Notes: generated by a model not told the origin, from the sequence alone. Shown: positions 22,467 through 33,200, numbered from the stretch's first letter. The stretch is 42,682 nucleotides of DNA from Methylocystaceae bacterium (GCA_900299115.1 OMIO01000098.1:1-42682), one strand, 5' to 3'. Numbers and translations: made by a program.

Positions 22467-24062
22467 TTAAATCGGCAAACGCGTTGGACGCGCATAGTGA
22501 TACCAAATAGCGATCATCATCTGCGTCATCGTATAGGCAGTGATAATCGTTGTTAGAATGCCCAGCGCAAGAGATACGGCGAAGCCGCGAACAGGTCCGG
22601 TGCCTAGGAAATATAAAATCGCAGCTGCGACAAACATTGTGACATTGGAGTCAACAATTGTCGCAAAGGCGCGCTTGAAGCCCGCGTCAAGAGAGGCGAG
22701 GATAGTGCGTCCTGCATGATTTTCTTCTCGGATGCGTTCGTAAATCAACACATTCGAGTCGACCGCCATTCCAATGGTCAAGACAATCCCCGCGATGCCT
22801 GGCAAGGTTAGCGTTGATCCTAGCAAGACGAGACCAGCGAAAATAAAGGCGATATGCACAAAAAGCGCGAGATTGGCGAATACGCCAAAGACGCCATAAG
22901 TGATGAGCATATAAACAACAACTAAACCAGCGCCGACATAGGCTGCGCGTTTGCCTGCGTCGATAGAGTCTTGACCAAGGCCAGGACCAACGGTGCGTTC
23001 TTCAACAATATTGAGCTTTGCAGGAAGAGCGCCGGCGCGCAGAAGGATGGAAAGGTTGTTGGCTTCTTCTACGGTAAAGCGACCAGATATCTGACCTGAA
23101 CCGCCAGTAATTGGCGTTAAAATACGCGGCGCCGAAATTACCTTATTATCCAAAACGATCGCAAAGAGCCGGTCGACGTTTTTAGATGTGACTTCGCCAA
23201 ATCTTTGCGCGCCACGAATGTTGAAGCGGAAATTTACGACAGGTTCGCCGCTACGTTGTTGATCAAAGCCAGGCTGCGCGTCCGTTAAATCCTCGCCCTG
23301 CACCATAACCTGCTTTTCAATTGGCAGTTTTCCGGTTCCATCCTGCTGCTCGAGTTCTTCTGAGTCTGCTGGATTTTGACCGGCTTCGGCGACAAGTCGA
23401 AATTCAAGCTTAGCTGTTTGACCCAAGATTGTTTTGAGTTGTTCTGGATCTTGCAATCCGGGAACCTGCACAATAATGCGATCGTCGCCTTCGCGTTGAA
23501 TGGATGGCTCGCGCGTGCCCAGCGCATCGACGCGTCGACGAATAACCTCTATCGATTGATCAACCGCGCGTCGTGTTTTTTCAACGAGTCCCGCATCAGT
23601 TACTGTCAAACGAATTAAGCCATCTGGCGTTTCTTCCACATCAAGCGGCGAGTCGCCGCCGCCTCCTGTGCGCGCGCTGAAACCATTGCGAAGCAGACGG
23701 AGTTTAGGAAGGACCCGCTCTCGATCCGAAGCGTCTGCAACGCGAAGTTGAACGCCTCGCGGCGTAGCGCCAATGCCGCCCGTGATGGCGACTTTTTCTT
23801 CACGTAAGATACGACGAACGTCTTCCCGCAAGTTTTTGACTTGCGTTGTCAAAATATCAGCTTTGTCTACTTCAAGCATGACATGCGAGCCGCCTTGAAG
23901 ATCAAGGCCAAGCACGATTGTCGGCGGCGTGAGCCATGAAGGCAAACGTTCTTTCAAAGCTTCATAATGCGCAGGCGTTATCATGCTCGGCGCCACTACG
24001 AGGATGGCGGCAAGCGTCATCGCCACAATAGCGATGAATTTCCAGGTCGAGAATCGCAGCAT
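22467..24062 (-). CDS. secD: Protein translocase subunit SecD
   Basis: 531 aa; 'LGLDLQGGSHVMLEVD', 'GMAVDSNVLIYERIREE'. Confidence 0.96.
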   Translation of the reverse strand: MLRFSTWKFIAIVAMTLAAILVVAPSMITPAHYEALKERLPSWLTPPTIVLGLDLQGGSHVMLEVDKADILTTQVKNLREDVRRILREEKVAITGGIGATPRGVQLRVADASDRERVLPKLRLLRNGFSARTGGGGDSPLDVEETPDGLIRLTVTDAGLVEKTRRAVDQSIEVIRRRVDALGTREPSIQREGDDRIIVQVPGLQDPEQLKTILGQTAKLEFRLVAEAGQNPADSEELEQQDGTGKLPIEKQVMVQGEDLTDAQPGFDQQRSGEPVVNFRFNIRGAQRFGEVTSKNVDRLFAIVLDNKVISAPRILTPITGGSGQISGRFTVEEANNLSILLRAGALPAKLNIVEERTVGPGLGQDSIDAGKRAAYVGAGLVVVYMLITYGVFGVFANLALFVHIAFIFAGLVLLGSTLTLPGIAGIVLTIGMAVDSNVLIYERIREENHAGRTILASLDAGFKRAFATIVDSNVTMFVAAAILYFLGTGPVRGFAVSLALGILTTIITAYTMTQMMIAIWYHYARPTRLPI

Positions 24063-24120
24063 CTTATCGCTATTTCTTCAAAGAGGTTGGGTCTGCGCGT
24101 TAATACGGCGCATGATGCGG

Positions 24121-24555
24121 TCAGGATTTTGTAGAAGCGGGCGCTTCTTTGACCGGCTCACCCTTAGCGCGGACTTCAACGATGGCGCTGCGCAATAGTC
24201 TTACGCGGACATTTGGCGCGATTTCTACTTCCACTTCATCGTCATCGATTGATTTTGTGACTTTGCCGATGATGCCGCTGGAGGTCACAAGCGTATCGCC
24301 GCGACGCACGTTGCGCAGCTGCGCCAGCTGCTCTTTTTCGCGACGCGCGCGAGGGCGGATAACAAGAATATACACTATGCCCATGACGACAAAGATAGGC
24401 ACTAACTGAGCAAACAGATCCGGAAGAGAGGGCTGCTGGGCCGCTGGGTCTGGCTGCGCCCCGGAGGCCTGAGTCGCCGTGGTCATTGGCGGCGTGGATT
24501 GAGCAGGGGCCGCCGGCTGAGGCGTTTGCGCCATGGCGTCCGGGATCAATTTCAT
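24121..24555 (-). CDS. yajC: Preprotein translocase subunit YajC
   Basis: 144 aa; 'YILVIRPRARREKEQLAQLRNVRRGDTLVTSSGIIGKV'. Confidence 0.93.
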   Translation of the reverse strand: MKLIPDAMAQTPQPAAPAQSTPPMTTATQASGAQPDPAAQQPSLPDLFAQLVPIFVVMGIVYILVIRPRARREKEQLAQLRNVRRGDTLVTSSGIIGKVTKSIDDDEVEVEIAPNVRVRLLRSAIVEVRAKGEPVKEAPASTKS

Positions 24556-24704
24556 TGTGTTATCTCTTCATGTCTTAGGACGCATCGCGCAGTAAGCGGG
24601 ATGCGAGGCTGGAATGGGCGCGGACTATAGCCGCTCACTTGCCGAAAGCAATGCCGATCGGGCTAGAGCGGCTGGTTTTCCGGTCTCTTGAGGGTTGAAT
24701 CGTC

Positions 24705-25865
24705 TTAATGGCCGGATAATTCCTCTGTAAGCCGCCGCATGAAATCGATACAGGCGGAAAGCTGAGAAATGTCGATAAACTCGTTTGGCTGGTGCGCTTG
24801 CTCGATACTGCCTGGGCCGCAAACGACGGTGGGCGCGCCTGCACGCTGAAAATGACCGGCTTCCGTCGCATAGGGCACTGCAATGGTCGCATTTCGACGC
24901 GCTGCGCGTAGGGCGAGCGACTCGGCGGGAGAGCCAATTTCAGGTCTGAGTCCGGGCACCTCATTTTCTAAGATGGTTTCAATGCCTGTTAGCGGGAAGT
25001 GTTTGAAAATTTCCTCATGAAGCGACTGGGCGTAATGCGCCAATTGATCTGCGACATAAGCGGGCGCAAGGCCCGGCAATCCTCGCGCTTCCCAGTGGAA
25101 AGCGCAATCTCTAGCGACGATATTGCGGGCCGTGCCGCCCTGAATCATGCCTACATGAACGCTCGACCAGGGTGGATCAAAGCGCCCGCTGGGATCTCCA
25201 AGCAATCGCAGTTTTGCGCCAATACGCTCCAGCTCGACGACGAGCTGGCAAGCGATATGGACTGCGCTAACGCCGCGATGAAGATTGGCTGAGTGAATTT
25301 CAAAGCCTGTAACGCGGGTGATGTGGGTAGACACGCTTTTATGCGCATCGGCGACTTGCATAGAGGTCGGCTCGCCCACGATCACCGCCGCGGGCATGGG
25401 TAAGTCAACGCCCATGCGATGAATAACGTCAAGAGGGCCCCGACAGGTGGTTTCCTCATCATAACTCAACAAAATATGGATTGGCCGTGAGAGCGCTGCG
25501 GTTTTAAAATGCGGGATCATCGCGAGGCAGATCGCGCCAAAGGCCTTCATATCGACAACGCCTCGCCCCCAGAGGCGGGAGGGATCTCGAACCATTGAAA
25601 AAGGGTTTGTTTTCCAGTCCTGGCCCTCAACGGGCACAACGTCTGTGTGGCCTGACAAAAGGACGCCCCCAGAGATTTGGGGGCCGATCGTTGCAAAGAT
25701 GGCCGCCTTATCGCCATTGGCGTTGGGCGCTCGGATAAAAGGAATATTCTGCGCCGTCAGATACTCCGCCACAAAATCAATTAGGGGCAGATTAGATTTG
25801 GAGCTCTCTGTGTCAAAAGCGACAAGGCGGCCTGTTAAATCGATTGCTTGTTCAAGGAGATCCAT
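24705..25865 (-). CDS. argE: Acetylornithine deacetylase (M20 family)
   Basis: 386 aa; 'GGVLLSGHTDVVPVEGQDWKTNPFSM', 'LWGRGVVDMKAF', 'LSYDEETTCRG'. Confidence 0.9.
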   Translation of the reverse strand: MDLLEQAIDLTGRLVAFDTESSKSNLPLIDFVAEYLTAQNIPFIRAPNANGDKAAIFATIGPQISGGVLLSGHTDVVPVEGQDWKTNPFSMVRDPSRLWGRGVVDMKAFGAICLAMIPHFKTAALSRPIHILLSYDEETTCRGPLDVIHRMGVDLPMPAAVIVGEPTSMQVADAHKSVSTHITRVTGFEIHSANLHRGVSAVHIACQLVVELERIGAKLRLLGDPSGRFDPPWSSVHVGMIQGGTARNIVARDCAFHWEARGLPGLAPAYVADQLAHYAQSLHEEIFKHFPLTGIETILENEVPGLRPEIGSPAESLALRAARRNATIAVPYATEAGHFQRAGAPTVVCGPGSIEQAHQPNEFIDISQLSACIDFMRRLTEELSGH

Positions 25866-26257
25866 TAATTGAGCGTCGGTTTTGAGAGGGGGCTGTCGAG
25901 GGAAAAAGCCGGGATCATCACGTCAAAAGACTCCCCATTATCAGTAATCATCCGGTAGCTGCCTTGCATCATGCCTGAGGATGCGCACAAGGGGCAGCCA
26001 GAGGCATAGCGGAATATATCTCCGGGTTCGAGCATGGGTTGTTCACCGACAACTCCAGGTCCGCGAACTTCTTCACGCCGTCCATTGGCGTCAATGATGA
26101 GCCAATGCCGCGAGAGGAGTTGAACCCTTTGCGTCCCAAGATTGGCGATCTCAATTGTATAAGACCAGAAAAAACGGCCTTGTTCAGGGTCAGATCGATC
26201 CGGCATAAAATCCGGGATCGCTGTTACCTGAATATGATTTGTAATCGCGACGTACAT
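25865..26257 (-). CDS. apaG: ApaG domain protein (Co2+/Mg2+ efflux-associated)
   Basis: 130 aa; 'FFWSYTIEIANLGTQRVQLLSRHWLIIDANGRREEVRGPGVVGEQPMLEPGD'; stop overlaps the argE start (TAATG). Confidence 0.93.
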   Translation of the reverse strand: MYVAITNHIQVTAIPDFMPDRSDPEQGRFFWSYTIEIANLGTQRVQLLSRHWLIIDANGRREEVRGPGVVGEQPMLEPGDIFRYASGCPLCASSGMMQGSYRMITDNGESFDVMIPAFSLDSPLSKPTLN

Positions 26258-26339
26258 AGTCCTTTAAATAGTGCGCCAGCTTGCCAGGTCGACGTCTTAT
26301 TGTGAGAAACGCCTGAGCTGGGGTTAAGGGCTTTGGCCG

Positions 26340-27593
26340 TTAGTTTTTAATCGCAGCAAGCCCGGCGCCAAGATCCTCTAAAAGATCCTCAATATCTTCA
26401 AGTCCCACAGATAAGCGCAGCATACCCTCACTTATACCCAAGGCGGCGCGCGCTTCTGGCGTTAGGCGCTGATGGGTTGTTGTGGCTGGGTGGGTGATAA
26501 GGCTTTTTGCGTCGCCTAAATTATTCGAGATTTTGATGAGCTCTAACTTATTAGCCAATTTAAACGCTGCTGCTTTTCCGCCTAAGACATCAAAGCTCAC
26601 TAATGTTCCGCCACCAGTCATTTGCTTGTGCGCAAGTTCAGCTTGAGGATGGTCTTTACGAAATGGATAGAGCACGCGAGCGATAGATTTTTGTTCAGCC
26701 AGGAAATCCGCGATCAGGCTGGCGCTTTTAGTTTGTTGCGCTACGCGGAGTGGTAAAGTTTCCAGTCCTTTCAGCATGACCCAAGCATTAAAGGGCGACA
26801 TTGCGGGACCGGTTTGACGTAAAAAATTATGAATGCTTTCATCAATAATCGCTTGAGAGGCCAATATGACGCCGCCAAGACAGCGGCCTTGTCCATCGAT
26901 ATGTTTCGTCGCAGAATAAACAACAACGTCAGCGCCAAGCTCGAGAGGTTTTTGCAACAATGGCGTAGCGAAAACATTATCAACTACGAGTTTGGCGCCA
27001 GCTTCATGCGCAATATCGGCGATCGCCTTTATATCGTAAATTTCAAGGCCTGGATTCGTTGGGCTTTCAAGGAAAAAAATCTTAGTTTCCTTGCGAACTG
27101 CTTCTTTCCATTTTGCTAGATCGGCGCCTTCCACCAAGGTCGTAGCAACGCCAAGTTGTGGAAGAAGATTTTCAGCAACGTAAAGACAGGAGCCGAATAA
27201 AGCGCGCGCCGCAACAACATGATCGCCTGCTTTGAGTTGCGCAAGCATGCTTGCCGTAACCGCCGCCATTCCGCTCGCTGTCGCTCGCGCCGCTTCTGCG
27301 CCTTCCAGTAGACACATGCGTTGTTCAAACATCGCGACAGTGGGATTTGAAAAGCGAGAGTAAATGAAGCCGGGATCTTCGCCTTTAAATCGCGCTTCAG
27401 CTGCTTCCATTGTTGGATAAGCAAAACTTTGAGTTAGAAACAGAGCCTCGGATAATTCGCCAAAATGAGAGCGCAGGGCGCCTCCATGCACAAGCTGCGT
27501 GGCGGGACGAAATTTTCTTGGCGGCGCATCGGCGACCATCATCAATCCTTTCAGCGCGCGGCGGGCGAAGTCGCGCAAAATGAGGCGTTTCAT
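26340..27593 (-). CDS. metZ: O-succinylhomoserine sulfhydrylase
   Basis: PLP Cys/Met-metabolism family; 'RPATQLVHGG', 'EDPGFIYSRFSNPTVAMFEQRM', 'VVYSATKHIDGQGRCLGGVIL'. An internal Met (27542/27539) is an alternative start. Confidence 0.9.
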   Translation of the reverse strand: MKRLILRDFARRALKGLMMVADAPPRKFRPATQLVHGGALRSHFGELSEALFLTQSFAYPTMEAAEARFKGEDPGFIYSRFSNPTVAMFEQRMCLLEGAEAARATASGMAAVTASMLAQLKAGDHVVAARALFGSCLYVAENLLPQLGVATTLVEGADLAKWKEAVRKETKIFFLESPTNPGLEIYDIKAIADIAHEAGAKLVVDNVFATPLLQKPLELGADVVVYSATKHIDGQGRCLGGVILASQAIIDESIHNFLRQTGPAMSPFNAWVMLKGLETLPLRVAQQTKSASLIADFLAEQKSIARVLYPFRKDHPQAELAHKQMTGGGTLVSFDVLGGKAAAFKLANKLELIKISNNLGDAKSLITHPATTTHQRLTPEARAALGISEGMLRLSVGLEDIEDLLEDLGAGLAAIKN

Positions 27594-27646
27594 TCCCCCT
27601 CAAATGCTTTGTTTGTTCAAAGCCTAGGGCGGAACGGGCGCATTTT

Positions 27647-27720
27647 ATCTTTTAGCGCCTTGTTTTTCATGGCGGCAAGCCGATCGGCGCTTAGCCTGTT
27701 CGCCCCGCACAAGAGGCGAG
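27647..27720 (-). promoter_or_regulatory. Candidate SAM-II-type riboswitch upstream of metZ (3' conserved core only)
   Basis: On the minus strand: ...ggcttgccgccatgaaaaacaaggcgctaaaaga..., resembling the SAM-II conserved run CUUGCaGCCACG..AAACAA...GCUAAAGA as I remember it; the canonical 5' 'GGUGAUUUG' segment is not visible. Confidence 0.35.
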
Positions 27721-27834
27721 ACTTCATAGAGCTGTCAACAGGCTCAAGAACCCAACGGCTTGAAACAGGGGGCAAATTGGCGCTTATGCGCTTATAGGCC
27801 TCTGGCGCAGGGACAAGAACAGGATGAATGGCGC

Positions 27835-28938
27835 ATGAGCGGCGTATTCTCAAGTCGACAGATCTCAGGACTGATTGAGGCGGGCGAGGTGAAACTCGCA
27901 GCGCCCCTGTCGCAGGGTCAAATTCAACCAGCGAGCCTTGATTTAAGGTTAGGCGCGAAAGCCTATCGCGTTCGGGCGAGTTTTCTTCCTGGAAAAGCGC
28001 GCACGGTCAGCGAACTCCTGTCCGATCTCAAATATGATGAGATGTCCCTGGAGGAGGACGGCGCAGTTCTCGAGCGTGGATGTTTTTATGTCGTGCCGCT
28101 TTTGGAGAGTTTAGCCCTCTCATCTCGCGTATCCGGCGCGGCGAATCCGAAAAGCTCAACTGGTCGGTTGGATATTTTTACGCGTCTGATTACGGATCGT
28201 GGCGATCGGTTTGATGAAGTTTCATCAGGCTATAATGGACCGCTTTATGCCGAGGTTTCTCCCCGTAGTTTTTCTGTGCGCGTTCGTAAGGGATCGCGTT
28301 TAAGTCAATTGCGTTTCAGGGCGCATGAGCAAAGCGTGTCGCAATCGGGTCTTTTTTTGAGCGATAGCGCCCTTGCTGAGCTCCATAAAAAAACGCCGCT
28401 AGTGGATGGACCCCTCACGCTGCGCGACGGCGTTGTTTTGAGAGTAGCTCTTGATGCGGCGGCCTTTGGCGGCGTTGTTGGCTACCGGGCGCAAAAGCAT
28501 ACGGATGTAATTGATGTAGACCGGCTCGACGCTTATGCGATTGACGATTTTTGGGATCGTCTTCCAGCGCGCGATGATCGGCTCATTCTCGATCCTGGCG
28601 ATTTCTATATCTTGGCGTCTAGAGAAAAATTAGCGATCCCTTCTGACCTTGCTGTTGAGATGGCTCCGATGGATGCGGCAATCGGCGAGTTTCGCGTTCA
28701 TTACGCAGGTTTTTTTGATCCAGGGTTTGGGCTGGGCGCGGATGGCAAACCCAGCGCGCGCGGCGTTCTCGAAGTGCGATCGCGGGAAGTTCCTTTCATT
28801 TTGGAAGACGGGCAATTCATTGGTCGTCTTGTTTATGAGCAAATGTGTGAACCGCCTCAAGCGCTTTACGGACAGGCGGGCGTTTCCAATTATCAGGGGC
28901 AAAGCCTCAAATTATCAAAACATTTTCGCGTTGCTTAA
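27835..28938 (+). CDS. dcd: 2'-deoxycytidine 5'-triphosphate deaminase, long (two-domain) form
   Basis: 'GVFSSRQISGLIEAGEVKLAAPLSQGQIQPASLDLRLG', 'NPKSSTGRLDIFTRLITD', second dUTPase-like domain 'AGFFDPGFGLGADG...RSREVPFILEDGQFIGRLVYEQM'. Confidence 0.9.
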   Translation: MSGVFSSRQISGLIEAGEVKLAAPLSQGQIQPASLDLRLGAKAYRVRASFLPGKARTVSELLSDLKYDEMSLEEDGAVLERGCFYVVPLLESLALSSRVSGAANPKSSTGRLDIFTRLITDRGDRFDEVSSGYNGPLYAEVSPRSFSVRVRKGSRLSQLRFRAHEQSVSQSGLFLSDSALAELHKKTPLVDGPLTLRDGVVLRVALDAAAFGGVVGYRAQKHTDVIDVDRLDAYAIDDFWDRLPARDDRLILDPGDFYILASREKLAIPSDLAVEMAPMDAAIGEFRVHYAGFFDPGFGLGADGKPSARGVLEVRSREVPFILEDGQFIGRLVYEQMCEPPQALYGQAGVSNYQGQSLKLSKHFRVA

Positions 28939-29002
28939 ATGAAACGGCTGTTTGGGCTGGCGCTTGTATCGCGCTGGCCTCTTGCTGCTAAGTAGACGCG
29001 TT

Positions 29003-30226
29003 GTGATTCGACTTCTTCATACGGCTGATTGGCATTTAGGCGCCACCCTGCATGGGTGGTCTCGCGAAATTGAACACCGCGCAGCTTTGGCGCAATTGGT
29101 GAAAATTGCCCATGCGCAAGCTGTTAACGGCGTGATCATCGCCGGCGATGTTTTTGATAGTCTCAATCCTTCGGCGGAAGCCCAAAAGCTTTTATATGAA
29201 ACCTTGCGCGATTTACGTGCGGCTTGCCCCAATGCGGCGATTGTTTTGATCGCTGGCAATCATGATCCGGCGGCGCGGTTGGAAGCGCCTCGGGCTTTAT
29301 TTGATTTCATTCGCGTCGTTTCAGTTGGCGTAATATCTCGTGAGCAAGATCAATTTAATCTCCGCCATCATCTGATCCCGCTATATGACGAGAGTGGTGA
29401 GCTTCGCGCTTCTATTTTAGCGCTGCCTTATCCACGCGCAGCGGATTTACCGCTAGGATCTTCTGTGACGCATGGCTCGCCGCTTGTGGAGGCGGTTCGC
29501 GTCTTGTATCGAGACGCTATTGATGCGGCGCGCCGCAACATTGGCGCGCATCCTTTGATCCTAACAGGTCATCTGCATATTGCTGGCGGCTTAGAGTCTG
29601 AAGGCGCAGAGCGACGTATTTTGATAGGCGGCGAACATGCAGCGCCGAGCGATATTTTCCCAGACGATGTGGCCTATGTTGCATTGGGTCATTTACACCG
29701 GCCACAAAGCGTTGGGCGCGCCACTATCCGCTACGCAGGCTCGCTCATTCCGATGTCAAAAACAGAAATTAATTACCAGCATGGCGTTAGTCTTGTCGAA
29801 ATCGATACAACTGGGGCGTCGCATATTGTCCACGTACCATTTGTTCGACGGATTGATCATTTGAAATTGCCAATCAGCGGCGCGCTAACAGTGTCGCAAC
29901 TCGAAGCGGAATTAAGTCATTTATGTAAGGATATTCAGGTAAGCGCTGTGGAGTTGGCGCCCTTTCTTCATCTCACTTTGCTGATTGACGGTCCCGCAAC
30001 AGGCGTCAAGGCAGAGGTAGATGCAATTTGCGATAAATTTCCTGTGCGCCTTGTTTCATTAAATTTTGAGAGGCTCGAGCCGGCACCAATGGCCCCACCG
30101 GCGCCTCAGCGCTTAGCTGATTGCGCGCCAGAGGCCTTATTTCGACGCGCTTTTGTGAAAACGCACGGGGTTGAGCCGAGTGCGGAGCATTTGAAATGTT
30201 TCGATAGTTTGGCGCAGGAGGCGTGA
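29003..30226 (+). CDS. sbcD: Exonuclease subunit SbcD
   Basis: 'MIRLLHTADWHLGATLHGWSR' from GTG 29003, 'GVIIAGDVFDSLNPS', 'VLIAGNHDP', 'VALGHLHRPQ'. Confidence 0.92.
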   Translation: MIRLLHTADWHLGATLHGWSREIEHRAALAQLVKIAHAQAVNGVIIAGDVFDSLNPSAEAQKLLYETLRDLRAACPNAAIVLIAGNHDPAARLEAPRALFDFIRVVSVGVISREQDQFNLRHHLIPLYDESGELRASILALPYPRAADLPLGSSVTHGSPLVEAVRVLYRDAIDAARRNIGAHPLILTGHLHIAGGLESEGAERRILIGGEHAAPSDIFPDDVAYVALGHLHRPQSVGRATIRYAGSLIPMSKTEINYQHGVSLVEIDTTGASHIVHVPFVRRIDHLKLPISGALTVSQLEAELSHLCKDIQVSAVELAPFLHLTLLIDGPATGVKAEVDAICDKFPVRLVSLNFERLEPAPMAPPAPQRLADCAPEALFRRAFVKTHGVEPSAEHLKCFDSLAQEA

Positions 30227-33200
30227 ATGCGCATTCTAGCGATTAGAGGCGCAAATCTTGCAAGTTTAGCTGAGCCTTTTGTCCTTGATTTTGAAGCGCA
30301 GCCTTTACGCTCATCTGGCCTATTCGCGATCACAGGCGAAACGGGCGCGGGCAAATCGACGCTGTTAGATGCGCTTTGTCTCGCGCTTTTTGATAAATTC
30401 CCGCGTGTAGTATCTGCAAGCGGCAGTGAGGGGGCGCCGGACGCTTCAGGCGAAACGCTAACTTCAGGCGATCCGCGCATCATATTGCGCCGTGGCGCAA
30501 GCGCTGGCTATGCGGAAGTGGATTTCGTTGCCCGAGATGGGGAGCGCTATCGCGCGCGCTGTGATTTATTACGCGCCCGCGGCAGCGCAACAGGCCGATT
30601 ACAAAATCGGCTCCGTAGTCTTTGGCGGCTTGAGGCGATGGGATCGTCTTTGCAAGCCATTGAAACAGGGATTGAGCCTGTTAATCGACGCATCATTGAA
30701 TTAACGGATCTAAATTTTGACCAATTTCGTCGAACGGCCTTACTCTCCCAAGGTGATTTTGACGCGTTTCTCAGAGCCGACGCGCGTGAGCGGGCTGAGT
30801 TATTAGAAAAAATAACGGGCGTTGAAATTTATGCAAAATTATCTCAGCGCGCCTTTGAGGAAGCGCGAGAGGCGCAAGCGCGCGTTCAGTTGTTAGAAAA
30901 TAAACGCGCCGAGGTAGGCGTGCTTGCAGAGCAAGAACGCGCAGAAACATTGCGTGAAGTCGCTGAAACTCTCAAGACGCGTCAGCAATGTGAAGAGTCT
31001 TATCTCAGTGCGCAAAATGCTTTGCGTCAATTAGATCTTTTTGACCAGGCGGAGGGTCGATTGATCCTTGCGCAGCAAGCGCAAGATGAAGCTCAGCGCG
31101 CTCTGGAGGCTCTGGGGCCAAAGATTGCGCAACTAGAAAAACGTCAGCGTTTAGAGCCCTTGCGTCTTATTTATCATAAGGCCAAAGAGGCTGAAGATTT
31201 GACGCATAAGCTTGAAAATGAGGCTGAGACGTTAAGGGTTCAATTGGGGACGGCTCAGGAAGCTTACACCAAGCTCGCTGAGGACGAGGCTACAGCGCAA
31301 CAACGATTGGTGGAAATTAACCTCAAGCTTCAGCGACTTTCACCGCTTTGGCTAGAGGCCTCAAGACTAGATGTCGCCATAAAAACACTCACCCCAGGCG
31401 TGGTTGAGGCGCGTGGAGTAATTAATAATCATATCAAAAAATTTGAGGAAAATAGATCCGCCTTAACGCAAAGGGAGCAAAGACGTTTGGATCTCTCCCT
31501 TGAGCGCACAGCGCTTATAGGGGAGTTAGCGACTTTTGCGGATATTTTGCAATTAGGCGAACAATTAGAGGAAATCGAGCGACGGCTTGATGCGCGTCAG
31601 GCGCTTCGAACAGAAAATCAAGTAATGCTCACGCAGCTACATCTTTTAAAGCAGCAGATTGTGAGTTACGCGCATGATCGAGAGCAAATTGATGCCTCTC
31701 AAGCGCATGCATTAGCCCAGAGAGATCATTTTCTTCAAGATATTCATAAATACGAGGGTCTGCTTCAGGAAAAGCGCGCGGATACTGTGGAACAAAGATT
31801 TAAAGAGAGTTTGGATAAAATCTCGACAGTTAATACGCTTTTGGAATGCGTTACCCGATTTTTAGAAACAACGAAAGACAAAGGAGTTATTGACGAATTA
31901 TGCGTAGCGCTCACGGCAGAGCTGAGCGAGATTTCGGAAAAACTAATTAAATTAAAGGAGCGGCATGCATGCCAGCTCATAGAGGATATGGAGGCGAGAA
32001 AGCTTGGCGACCTCGCAGAGGCTATGAACGCGCCAGAAGCTATGCGCCTGCGCGCCGCGCTCCAGCCTGACTGCCCTTGCCCAGTTTGCGGAAGCCATGA
32101 GCATGTCTTCCTTCATGAAGAGAGCGCGGCACAGCAGCTTGTTGCCGCTTTACGCGCGAAACGCGAAGCAACGCTGCAACTGACGACGCAAATGGGGGCG
32201 GAAGTAATTACCCTCAGCGCGCGAGAATCCGCTTTGCGCGCGGAAATAATCGCCCTGGATCGTCAAAATGACGATCTATCAACAAAAATTACAAATGCTC
32301 AACAGGACTTTCAAAAATTTTTGAAATCAGGATGCATTGATCTCGCGCCAATGGAAATTGAACAGGCGTTGGAGCCGTTAAAGAAAACCCAAGAAGGCTA
32401 TTTGACGGCCCATGCTCAGCTGGAGCAGAATTTTAATTTAGTGAAGGATCTGCGCGGCTTGCGGGATAAATTACGCAGCAGTTTAGATGGTATTAATCAA
32501 ACTCTGACTGAGCGCCAGGAAACTTTGGCGCAGCTTAGCGAGAAAACAAATCTTAAGCTTGTTGAACAGTCGCGGCTAAATCAGCTTTTTTCAAGCAATC
32601 AAGGCCGGCTTGATGAGTTAGATCTCTATTTGTCCCCCATCCTAAAAGCCTGCGGGATCAGTAGAGAGGAAATTGACTCTATGCCGAACCAGGCGCGCCA
32701 GGCATTAAAAGATCAGGCTAGACGACTTTTAGAATTGCGCAATGCGTGTGATGCCTGCGAGAAGGAATTATTTTCTTTAGATTTGGAGATTCCGCATCTT
32801 GAAGCGCAAAAAACTGAATTTTTAAAAGACCTGAAGCTTGCTCAGCAGTTTTGTGATCAAAAAGAAAATTCCCTGCGTTTGATTAAAGAACAGCGCCTTG
32901 CTGTTTTTTCTGATGGAGATATTGAGTTAAATCAAAAACAAGTTGAGGCTGATCATAGCGCCGCAAAGGAAACGTGGGAGTTAATAAGAGAGCAGCTTAA
33001 GGAAATTGAAAAAAATATCGCTATAATTGAAATGCAATATACGGAACGTTCCAAAAAATTAGATTTTGCCCGAAAGCAGCATCAGGATTTAGAGGCGCAT
33101 ATAAGATCATTAATAAGAACGTCAGGTTTGGAAGAGTCGCTTTTGCGTCAATTTTTTGACAGTGATGAAGATTTTTCACAGATACAAGAACTCGTAGATG

